A DNA stretch of 64,000 bases from Candidatus Endonucleibacter sp. (ex Gigantidas childressi). Its GTDB lineage: Bacteria; Pseudomonadota; Gammaproteobacteria; Pseudomonadales; Endozoicomonadaceae. The stretch covers positions 496,001 to 560,000 of the forward strand of contig JASXSU010000002.1 of NCBI GenBank assembly GCA_030674875.1. Reading direction: 5' to 3'. Below are positions 28,582 to 36,499 of this stretch, piece by piece. Below the pieces are notes generated by a model. The model was not told the origin of the DNA, ran no database searches, and saw nothing but the letters and a program-made list of their open reading frames with translations. The position numbers and the translations under genes were made by a program. The first letter of the stretch is position 1, and each line of letters opens with the position of its first letter.

Positions 28582-29409
28582 ATGAGAAATGTGAATTACT
28601 GGGTGATGTTTAAGGTCTTGACTGGATTGCCATTTTTGGTTTTAGCGTTATTTTTAAGCGGTTGTGGTGGCGCTAAGGATGACAATATGGCTTTAAAGGT
28701 GGGGGTTATGGCTGGGCCTGAAATGGATGTTATGAAAGTGGCGGTTGAAATATTAAGGCGTGATAAGGATATTGATGTTGAATTAGTTGAATTTTCAGAT
28801 TATGTGTTGCCCAATATCGCGCTATCAGATGGAAGTATTGATGTAAACGCCATTCAACATCGACCGTATTTGAATAGTTTCATACAGAGTAGAGGTATAA
28901 AATTGGCCGTCGTTGGTAAGGCTTTTCTATATCCAATGGGTGCCTATTCAAAGCGGATTAGTGATTTGGATAGCTTGAGGAAGGGAGCTAAAGTGGCTAT
29001 TCCTAATGACCCAAATAATGAGGGACGAGCTTTAATTTTGCTGCACAACAGAGGTCTGATTATCTTGAAAGATGCTAGCAATTTGCAAGCGACACCTTTG
29101 GATATTGTTGAGAACCCAAGAAGCTTGAAGTTCATTGAATTGGATGCTGCTCAGTTGCCAAGATCATTGGATGATGTGGATTTGGCATTCATAAATTCTA
29201 CTTATGCTGTTCCTGCAGGTTTACTTCCAGATCATGATGCGTTGATGATTGAGGGGAGAAACTCGGCTTATGTGAATATTCTGGTATCTCGGGAAGACAA
29301 TAAAAATGATCCTAGGGTGCAGGCATTGGTTAAATCCTATCAGACAGAGGCTGTGGAAATGGTTGCGGCTCGTTTGTTTAAAGGTGGGGCTGTGGCTGGT
29401 TGGAAATAG
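28582..29409 (+). CDS. metQ: Methionine-binding lipoprotein
   Basis: Periplasmic substrate-binding subunit, anchored as a lipoprotein: signal peptide with lipobox LSGC (Cys about 28). NlpA/MetQ fold: LKVGVMAGPEMDVMKVAVE, then LVEFSDYVLPNIALSDGSID, NAIQHRPYLNSF, AIPNDPNNEGRALILLH and INSTYAVPAGL. It follows metI by 25 bp in the same operon. It is 275 residues, as expected. Confidence 0.94.
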   Translation: MRNVNYWVMFKVLTGLPFLVLALFLSGCGGAKDDNMALKVGVMAGPEMDVMKVAVEILRRDKDIDVELVEFSDYVLPNIALSDGSIDVNAIQHRPYLNSFIQSRGIKLAVVGKAFLYPMGAYSKRISDLDSLRKGAKVAIPNDPNNEGRALILLHNRGLIILKDASNLQATPLDIVENPRSLKFIELDAAQLPRSLDDVDLAFINSTYAVPAGLLPDHDALMIEGRNSAYVNILVSREDNKNDPRVQALVKSYQTEAVEMVAARLFKGGAVAGWK

Positions 29410-29435
29410 GACATGATGGTGGTTATTCTAAGTTT

Positions 29436-29554
29436 TACACCATTGAAGCTGGGGTAGCCGATAAACGAGCGAAGCCCCATGAGCCTATGAGTAGTAGATG
29501 ATTGTGGTGAGTGAGAACAGTCAATAATCGCACATCAATGGTGATGGGGTATAT
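29436..29554. repeat. Short interspersed element (type B)
   Basis: Ends tacaccattgaagctgggg and caatggtgatggggtata are inverted repeats; the core gcgaagccccatgagcctat is shared with the 124-bp elements. It lies just after metQ. The divergence of the ends from the tacccgtcgcctttcaa type suggests an older subfamily. Confidence 0.55.
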
Positions 29555-29829
29555 CTCTTGATAGCGCTGACTACCATCATTCAAAGAAAGTGATCGAGCC
29601 ATCCGAAAACCTAAAAATAAAGAGATATTGTTTTTCGCCTTATAGCTTAAATCTGAAACTAGTTGAGTGGTTCTGGAAGGTAATTAATGAACATCTCAGA
29701 ATAATGAATACTAGTAACGGCAAATAAATTTATATAAAATGTCGCTTATTTTATTTATGAAACTTTATCAGAATTTGGTGCTTCGGTGATTTTCAGTATT
29801 AGTAATAATTCTGAGATTTGCATCTTGCA

Positions 29830-30036
29830 CTTTCTTAAGTATTTAATTTTAAATATGAAGTAAAAACAAGTTTTCAAAAGAACACGTCATATACTATACC
29901 GTTGAACAATCAAACATACTAATACTCAAGCATGGTAGAAATTATGACGTTGATCGTGGGTAAGCTGAAAATATAAAATTATTTTTTCCTGTTATATCGC
30001 CACTAGTGATAGTGCCTTCTTTATTTTTTAGTGCGT
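29830..30036 (+). pseudogene. 5' fragment of a paralogue of the 31296-33467 gene
   Basis: The run from about cttaagtatttaattttaaa to ttctttattttttagtgcgtc is collinear with 31183-31392, covering promoter, leader, start codon and signal-peptide region. Shared landmarks are ttatgacgttgat at the start and ttctttattttttag. Small indels shift the frame after MTLIV and give a stop. The rest is lost where an IS30 type 2 fragment begins at 30037. Confidence 0.75.
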
Positions 30037-30484
30037 CAAATATGTAGGTAGATGCTTTCATAGCTAATCCGTCGTTCCTGATCATTCAGCAACCAACTGA
30101 AATCTGCTCTGGGCTTCACTCTACACGCAGCTTTGATTCAATCACCTCGATCATTTTTGGCGTCATTCTTCTCGCCCGAGCCGACTCTGTACGCCGCCTA
30201 TCTGTTCGGCCTTGTGCTTCCCTATGCCTACATCCACGTTCGCCAGTATTCCTTGCCAACTCACGGCTCACCGTGGACTGGCTGGTGTCAATGATCTCCG
30301 CTATCTCCCTTTGGCTGCAACCGCTTTTCTTTAATGCGAAAATCTGGCATCGTTGTTCATAAGCCAGTTGTTGGTAAGTTATCGTCATCACTTCATCTCT
30401 TGCCGGAGAAAAGGGTAGAAGCTTACCTTCAGCTGGCCCTTTCTTCTACCTAGTCAAGTGATGCACTTCAGATTTGAATCCGCC
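30037..30484 (-). pseudogene. IS30 transposase (type 2), N-terminal fragment with IS end
   Basis: From 30391 it reads MTITYQQLAYEQRCQIFALK, the helix-turn-helix SQREIAEIIDTSQSTVSREL, and MTPKMIEVIESKLRVE, then a frameshift, and stops at tatgtaggtagatgctttcat. The terminal repeat gcggattcaaatctgaagtg lies at 30462-30484. It cuts the paralogue at 29830-30036 and preserves the empty site for MITE copy 5. Confidence 0.85.
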
Positions 30485-30700
30485 GAGTTAGCACACTATA
30501 GTGGCTAAGTGCTCCTAAGTTTCTGTAGCTTCGCGTAGCAACTCCAAAACCTTTGGGGATATACACATCTCCAAAGGCACTCTAAATTCTTTGAGAGCTC
30601 TTTGTCGGATCTTTTTAGAAAATACCATTACCTCTTCTCACGTCGTCCCTCCATGGTTAATTAGTATTAATGAATGATGGTGATAAGTCCCAGTTTTTCT
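30485..30700. other. Non-coding stretch with a degenerate repeat
   Basis: About 30487-30565 matches, in reverse, the repeat at 26266-26395 (ccccaaag, gttgcta, cagaaacttag). The rest is AT-rich with no gene seen. Confidence 0.35.
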
Positions 30701-30709
30701 TTCCTAACA

Positions 30710-31150
30710 CCATGCATCGCATCCCTATCGATCAGCCCGCCCGCAGCTAACTGAAGCGAAACGTCAGGTGATTATTGACGTCAGTAACAGTGATCGTTTC
30801 AATAGTCTTCACCCTCAGTCAAATTGTGCCCAGACTAGCGGATGAGGAGCAATATTTGGCGTCTGAAAGGGTATTTTACAGGTGTTGCCCCCCAAGGTGC
30901 CGGCATAGTGGTTCATCAAACGGGGTCAACTGAGTATGCACCAAAAATGATGAGTCTGAGGCAATCATGGATAATCGTCGAAAGGTTTACAAGCAAGCAA
31001 AATAGCGAACTCTTGAACACTGGGGTAAGAGGTTAAAAAGAAACTGGGATTTGACTCACGAGATCTCGCTTAACTCAGACAGATATTTATCGGATCAACT
31101 TAAGAAAGCCTCTTGAGTTGAGGCGACAACTATGTTGATAAACTACAGGC
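30710..31150 (+). pseudogene. IS3-family transposase (orfB) remnant with right IS end
   Basis: Readable bits in changing frames are LTEAKRQVIIDVSNSDRF-like sequence near 30750, VPRLADEEQYLASE near 30830, and MDNRRKVYKQAK near 30968 followed by a RNWDLTH-like end, the usual start and end of IS3 orfB with the catalytic middle deleted. The right end gaggcgacaactatgttg at about 31120 belongs to the same IS type as the relics at 1622 and 40804. The frame at 30842-31036 is not a gene. Confidence 0.65.
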
Positions 31151-31224
31151 TTAGTGACAACGTTGAAGCCTGCGTATTGAATTCTCTTAAGTATTTGATT
31201 TTAAATAAAAAGTAAAAATAAAAT

Positions 31225-31253
31225 TTGAAAAACAACACACAATGCACTATAAT
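31225..31253 (+). promoter_or_regulatory. Strong sigma70 promoter
   Basis: TTGAAA (31225-31230), a 17-bp spacer and a perfect TATAAT (31248-31253). It excludes the in-frame ATG at 31242 as start, since that codon would lie upstream of the transcript, and points to 31296. A weaker version precedes the fragment at 29830. Confidence 0.8.
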
Positions 31254-31295
31254 GCTGAACAATTAAAAATACTCATACTCAAACATGGTGCAATT

Positions 31296-33467
31296 ATGAC
31301 GTTGATAGTAGTTAAGATGAAAAATAGGAAAACGTTTTTTTCTATCATATCATCACTCATGGTGGTATTTTCTTTATTTTTTAGTTCGTTAAACTATGCT
31401 TGGGACTATAGAACAGAACAAAGAATCTTAATAGCAGTTGGTTTTCCATACGCTTCCGAAATGCAACAATTAATAAAAGACCTGAAACACATAAAAAGTA
31501 CAAGTAGTGACTTAAAATTTTTAAATAAAAATATAGAAACAATAAGGACTCTTGAAAAAAGTGAATCTATAGAAGCAAAGAGCTTTTTAGCTTTTATAAA
31601 TGCCCTTTATAAAGCAAAACAACAAGAAGCAGAACCACCTGCATTTATTAAACCTCTTTATGAAACTATTAAGGAAAAATTATCAACTATACGAGTTACA
31701 ATAAACAACATACCATCACAAGATAATGAGTGTGCTAAGAGCGCCCTTACGAGATTGGTTGATGCGATAGAAAAACAGCTTATATCTCCGTATGACTTTT
31801 GTGATCAAGAGCAAGATACGGTAAAAAAAATAGAGAATCTGAATCAGTTCGCAGAAGGCTTATCTTATCTTGTCGGCAGCGAACTTCCTTGCTATCCAGT
31901 ACGCGTTAAATTATCATATTACGCCACCCACAAAAGTAATGCAAGAGCGCAAGCAGAAGCGCATGCTGGAGTTTATCATCTTTTTATAGCAGCATACGAT
32001 ATTTTAGGAAAGGATTTACTCTCTCCAAAGTTTCAAGACAAGCAATATTGTGATGAGATAGAGAAATGGATAAGTTTTTGCTTAAATATAACAATAACAC
32101 AGGTTAGTACTGCAAGAACAGTTCCAGAAAACACTAACGAAGATGTATATAATGGTACTTCTCCATTATTTAAATACATACGCACAGACTTTTTAGACAA
32201 AGCTCTTTTGGCTACTGAACAATCTGTTGACGCAGAAGCTTACCTATTAAATAATAAATGGAAAACCATTTATCTGCATAATAAAGATTGTGATGATGTC
32301 TGTATAAGAAATGATGATGATGCAATCGATGTGATAAATCGTAGTGCATTACTTAAGTCTCAGTTTACATCTACCACAGAGCTAGTTGAATATTTAAAAA
32401 AAGATCCCGAGTCAAGTAATAGTGCCTTTAACGTAACTACTTTTCTACCTACGTTAAACGTAAATAGTCCACAATTAGATCAGACAATAAAGCATCAGGG
32501 AAATAGAGACTGTTCAACGAAAGATACCACTAAACCAACTCTAGACCAAACTGAATTGGCACAAAGCACTAATACGCCAAAGTACCTTAAGGTTTCCTGT
32601 GTTAAAAAGAAAACTTCACATTTTTTAAATTACGTAGATAAAAACAAGAACGTTATATCTATAGATGACATGAATCTTATTAGTGGTATACTGAAAAAAA
32701 TAGAAGAAAAAATGCTAGATAATCATGAAAAACATAAGGAAACTCGTGTATCATGCGATCAAATGAGTAGACTTAAGAAGGGCCTAGGTTTTTTACTAGG
32801 AAATCAGGTTTCTGAATGCCAATTACTCGACGCAGTAACCAACACGCTTTCATTGGAAGTGAAATGTGGCGAAGTCAGTGATAAAAGTAGTGTAGATTTA
32901 AATACTAAACCAATGGAATTGTCTGAAATTAGTTCAAACACGATATCCATTGCATATGCTGGAACATTGGTTTTTTTACTAGAAGCATACAAAATATTAA
33001 CAGATAATACCGAATCAGAAGACAGTATGAAGCATGCTGATGAAATACTGGAGTGGAAAAATGTATTTGAGAAAATTATTTCACAAGATAAACAAACTAT
33101 ACCTTTGCCAGCTATAGATAAGCCAGAAGGGTTACTAATTAAATTTTTTGATATAAAAGAATCCAGCGGTATCATTCCTAAACGGATCCTTGTTGATGTA
33201 GACTATGTGAGAAACAAAAGCTGGAAAGTGATTATTTGCTGCGATAAAAATAGAATTATATCAGATAGAATATGCATAAGATTCTCAGACCACGTGGCTC
33301 ATGGTTTAAACATTGTCGCTGTAATAGACACAGATGGCATAACGGAATACACAGTTGAAGAGGATGATGATATAATGGATGTTCTATCTATACGGGATTA
33401 TGAAATATACATTTATCAACCTAGCATCACTGCAGCCATCACTGAAAGCGCTAAGCACACAAAGTAA
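31296..33467 (+). CDS. Secreted, internally duplicated protein of unknown function
   Basis: 723 residues, no family recognised. A signal peptide ends near residue 36 (SLMVVFSLFFSSLNYA). The mature protein is built from two related halves. FAEGLSYLVGSELPC, AHAGVYHLFIAAYDIL and YCDEIEKWISF in half 1 correspond to LKKGLGFLLGNQVSEC, AYAGTLVFLLEAYKIL and HADEILEWKNVF in half 2. Each half closes with a strand-rich module (NNKWKTIYLHNKDC versus RNKSWKVIICCDKNR). A Ser/Thr/Gln-rich linker near 395-435 joins them. Start ATG 31296 sits 43 nt after the promoter -10 box and is conserved in the paralogue fragment; ATG 31317 is possible. Export and host-associated context suggest a role outside the cell; nothing more can be said. 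Confidence 0.8.
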   Translation: MTLIVVKMKNRKTFFSIISSLMVVFSLFFSSLNYAWDYRTEQRILIAVGFPYASEMQQLIKDLKHIKSTSSDLKFLNKNIETIRTLEKSESIEAKSFLAFINALYKAKQQEAEPPAFIKPLYETIKEKLSTIRVTINNIPSQDNECAKSALTRLVDAIEKQLISPYDFCDQEQDTVKKIENLNQFAEGLSYLVGSELPCYPVRVKLSYYATHKSNARAQAEAHAGVYHLFIAAYDILGKDLLSPKFQDKQYCDEIEKWISFCLNITITQVSTARTVPENTNEDVYNGTSPLFKYIRTDFLDKALLATEQSVDAEAYLLNNKWKTIYLHNKDCDDVCIRNDDDAIDVINRSALLKSQFTSTTELVEYLKKDPESSNSAFNVTTFLPTLNVNSPQLDQTIKHQGNRDCSTKDTTKPTLDQTELAQSTNTPKYLKVSCVKKKTSHFLNYVDKNKNVISIDDMNLISGILKKIEEKMLDNHEKHKETRVSCDQMSRLKKGLGFLLGNQVSECQLLDAVTNTLSLEVKCGEVSDKSSVDLNTKPMELSEISSNTISIAYAGTLVFLLEAYKILTDNTESEDSMKHADEILEWKNVFEKIISQDKQTIPLPAIDKPEGLLIKFFDIKESSGIIPKRILVDVDYVRNKSWKVIICCDKNRIISDRICIRFSDHVAHGLNIVAVIDTDGITEYTVEEDDDIMDVLSIRDYEIYIYQPSITAAITESAKHTK

Positions 33468-33473
33468 CACTAC

Positions 33474-33504
33474 AAAGAGAGCAAAATAAAGTGCTCTCTT
33501 TTTA
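33474..33504 (+). terminator. Rho-independent terminator
   Basis: Perfect 10-bp stem aaagagagca/tgctctcttt, 8-nt loop, followed by a T run; it starts 6 nt after the stop codon of the secreted protein. Confidence 0.85.
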
Positions 33505-34041
33505 ATTGCAAATCTAACCACTTGTGTACGAGATAAAATATTTAGCCCCCCCTTGAGTGTGGTGGGCTGTAGCCATCTTTGAAACGCTCTGTCTGATAGA
33601 TGAAGAGTTTCAAAGGCTTTCGACTTACGGGCCCCATCGTTAACCGCTTGTATACTATTGGACTTCGCTAGTTTGTCGCCTACCACCACCTCCAATAATA
33701 ACAGATATAGTTAAACTAGATGCATGTCAATATTTACCACTCACAATGATCAAGCCCATGGATACTAGATTACCAACCAGCTCGCTAGGTATCTTCCTTA
33801 TGTCTTCTATGGTGTCAGTAATTTTAGTGACATTTCTGTTAGAAATTGCAATTGCAACTCTGTCGCGCAAAGTAAGCTGCTGAGCTTTTTGGACACTTCT
33901 TTCAATTTCACGGTTCAGATAAATGGAATTACTTTTTCTAAACCTCCTGCAAGAAGACCTTTAATTCCCTTCAGGATAGATGTTGTAGAGATAGGTGGAT
34001 GTACGACTACGGGCTCTGCTAACTCAACAGTTATCTTAACC
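33505..34041. other. Non-coding region with repeat and possible gene relic
   Basis: 33540-33715 is a degenerate interspersed repeat (tttgtcgcctaccaccacc, cagatata end). Between 33730 and 34040 the minus strand has an interrupted readable run (EIERSVQKAQQLTLRDRVAI, IEDIRKIPSELVGNLVSMG), perhaps an old gene. The plus-strand frame at 33889-34077 is not convincing. Confidence 0.4.
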
Positions 34042-35258
34042 TTTTTACTCGTGTTGGATATTGTATTGCTGGAGTAGTTAATGTCAAAGATATGTTTGCC
34101 ATCTATTGCCTAGCCCTACCTTACCTCTCCCAAAACAATCCCACTTAAAACAGGATTAATCTTATGCACATCAAATTCATTAATTGCCTTTTTTCGACTA
34201 TTTTCACCCATTCGGGTAATTTCTTTAGGATTTTCAATAAAGTAAATCATTTTTTCTGCTAAAGCCATACTATCCCAAGGTTGAACAATAAAACCATTTA
34301 ATTCATCGATAACACAATCGCGACAACCTGGTACATCAGTCGTTATTATTGCTCTTCCTACAGACATTGCTTCTTGCGTAGACCTAGGGTAGCCTTCTCT
34401 ATAAGAGGGTAATACAAACACATCAGATTTAACCAAGAATTCATATACATTTGAAACATGTCCAAGGCAAGAAACAACGCCTTCTTCAACAACCAAGGCT
34501 AGTTCCTTAGAAGATAAAGCCGTTGGATTATCATAATCAAGCCCACCAAGCATTGTAAATTCCGCAGATGGGTAAATGGCTTTCACTTTTCGTGCCGCAT
34601 CAATATACTCAAACACCCCTTTTTCAGCTAGTAACCTCGCAACAAAAATAAATTTAATCGATTCAGATGGTACAACTTTAGAATGAGGATAGTCATTTAA
34701 ATTCAACCCGATTGGACCAACAACTTTAAATTTATTTTTGTTAAGAACACTGAATTGCAGTAAATCAACAGGCTCATTTTCGTTTAAAAATAAAACTTTA
34801 TCAGCAAACATATAACCTATAGAACAAAGACCTCCATGAATATATTGCAGAATACGCTTTTTTAAAGTTATTCCAAATTTATTAGGAGTGTATATACCCT
34901 AAACCTTCCAACATTGCTATGCGCCTAGGTACACTTGCTATTTTAGCTGCAATAGTTCCATAAATAGATGGTTTAATAAAAAAACTAAATGTGACATCAA
35001 CTTTTAATTCTTTTAGTTTTCTTGATAACAACCAAGTATCTTTAATATCTTTGAAAGGAGTAATTCCGGTCTTACTTAAAGAGTAATCAACTGCAATCGC
35101 CCCCATATCCTCTACTAAAGAACGAGTTAATTCAGAATAATCTATTGCAAATAAAAAAACATCATGACCTGCTAAAACAAGGTATTCAATAAAGTCTTTA
35201 CGGAAAATCATTAGTCCAGGGCTAGCATTTTGTGATATTAGTGCAACTTTCAAATTCA
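34042..35258. repeat. Dispersed 1.2-kb duplication, left copy
   Basis: Almost identical to 38865-40085: similarity begins near ctcgtgttggatattgt downstream of the glycosyltransferase gene and ends at its start codon. Differences are a few substitutions and one 2-bp indel. The copies are direct repeats about 4.8 kb apart and enclose the IS5 relic and mnmC. Confidence 0.92.
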
Positions 35259-35259
35259 T
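34116..35259 (-). pseudogene. GT4 glycosyltransferase, frameshifted copy
   Basis: Same protein as 38924-40111 but broken at about 34885 into an N-terminal piece (35259-34882, ending GLGYIHS) and a C-terminal piece that resumes at MFADKVLFLNEN (34811). The cause is visible: gtg(ta)3ccc here, gtg(ta)4ccc in the intact copy. A loss of one TA unit in a short repeat could revert by slippage. The start ATG overlaps the stop of an upstream relic by ATGA. Confidence 0.9.
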
Positions 35260-35421
35260 TTCCTTTTACTTGATTTTAAAGCGCTAAAGAGATACCTCTC
35301 CAGCCCAAAGGGAAACCATGAAAGGTCGTGTTCTATAAAAACTTGCTCGATATAATTAGTACTTCTATTATCCTTTTTTAATTTGCGACCCATGCTTTAT
35401 TTGAATACTCTCGGTACCACC
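35256..35421 (-). pseudogene. C-terminal relic of a gene upstream of the glycosyltransferase
   Basis: The minus strand reads SMGRKLKKDNRSTNYIEQV, then EHDLSWFPFGLERYLFSAL and a stop overlapping the glycosyltransferase start (ATGA), as in a tightly packed operon. A related tail, RRKLKKANKYTGYLKK then DFMIPPWS, ends the broken frame at 40105. The gene is cut at 35422 by an IS3-type end. Family unknown. Confidence 0.5.
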
Positions 35422-35442
35422 TGTGACAGCATAGTTGTCGCC
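35422..35442. mobile_element. IS3-like terminal repeat relic
   Basis: tgtgacagcatagttgtcgc matches the IS3-type left end at 40804. It runs into an inverted bit (aactatgttg), as if the two ends had been brought together by an internal deletion. Confidence 0.45.
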
Positions 35443-35600
35443 TAACTATGTTGCCAAATATCGCAAACACCTATAACGAATCAACCCAAAAAAAACGATT
35501 TACAAATCAACTACACTACTAAAATAATCCATTTCAATTAAAGACATGTAATACCCTAAATTCATATTTTAAATATTCTTTTTAAATATTCTTTTTAAAT

Positions 35601-36321
35601 GAGGCCTCAGCATAACTCAACAAAGACGATTATATTCTGGTAAAATATTGGCATGCAAAAACCCTTTATAACACAGCCCAAGCTCTTCGTTTCAGCCAGC
35701 GACCTAAATCATCCAATTCTTCGTAGTCTGGATGATACGGAAGCGCTGTTGGAATGGTCAGAGATTGAGAAGTCACTATCCTCAATATACGCCTCTAACA
35801 CCGGTCGCCCCAGTTATCCTCTGTTGACCTTATTTCGAGCCTTATTGCTTGGAACATGGTATCGTTTATCCGATGTACAATTGGCTCAGTGCTGGTATAG
35901 AGATCTTCTGTTCCGTAAATTTTGTCACCTTGAACTTGGTGGAGCAGTTCCCGAAGCCTCTACTTTGAGACGCTTTCGAACACGACTTGTCGAACACCGT
36001 CTGTGAGATCAATTATTGGCAGAGATTAATCGTCAACGGGCTTGCCAGAACTCGGTTCATGGGCCTTGCCAAAAATGCGACAATTTATGGGCTGGCCGCT
36101 ATTGCTGCGAACATTCGTAAAGATACTAAGTTTTTGGTACTCTCTGGTGTGTCAAAACCATGTTGTACCGGATAGGTACGTTAAAAATCAGTCCGAAGCA
36201 CTAAAATCAGTGTGTAAAACAAATGATTTGATGTTCAGCGCCTTAGAAAGCTTCGTAATGGCTGACAAAACTTGGAAAGTTCAATTACCGTGACCAAAGT
36301 CGTTGGTTATACTGAGGTCTC
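35601..36321 (+). pseudogene. IS5-like element with internal deletion
   Basis: Left end gaggcctcagcataactc, right end ggttatactgaggtctc. The transposase starts at 35653 (MQKPFITQPKLFVSASDLNH) and reads well to LVEHRL, where a stop occurs at 36004. After NRQ the sequence jumps to the end of the gene (ACQNSVHGPCQ in the wrong frame; true frame GLARTRFMGLAKNATIYG). Compared with 52454-53827 about 490 bp, including the catalytic core, are deleted. It preserves the empty site for MITE copy 6. Confidence 0.88.
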
Positions 36322-36336
36322 ATAAATATAAAATAA

Positions 36337-36455
36337 ATGCGGAATATTTCCGTTACCATGTTAAGTAACGAGTAGAAGACAAACAAATCCCAGTAAGCCT
36401 GCTAACAGTAGATGGTTGGGGTGAATAATAGCGGTAAACAATTAAGGGGGATGGG
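36337..36455. repeat. Short interspersed element (type C)
   Basis: gaatatttccgttaccatg at the left and the core agaagacaaacaaatccc match the reverse complement of 20005-20065. It ends near caattaagggggatggg, 45 bp before the mnmC start. No coding. Confidence 0.5.
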
Positions 36456-36499
36456 TGTATGCATTCCACAAGCCATTGCATAGCAAGCGAAAACAGTTC

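Noticed and set aside
30842-31036. 64-codon frame
   Set aside because: Made of out-of-frame IS3 transposase remnant sequence.
31242-31295. Upstream ATG at 31242 as start of the secreted protein
   Set aside because: It lies upstream of the perfect -10 box, so it would not be transcribed from that promoter; the paralogue fragment keeps the ATG at the 31296 position.
33889-34077. 62-codon plus-strand frame
   Set aside because: It overlaps the duplicated segment downstream of the glycosyltransferase and is not kept in the other copy.
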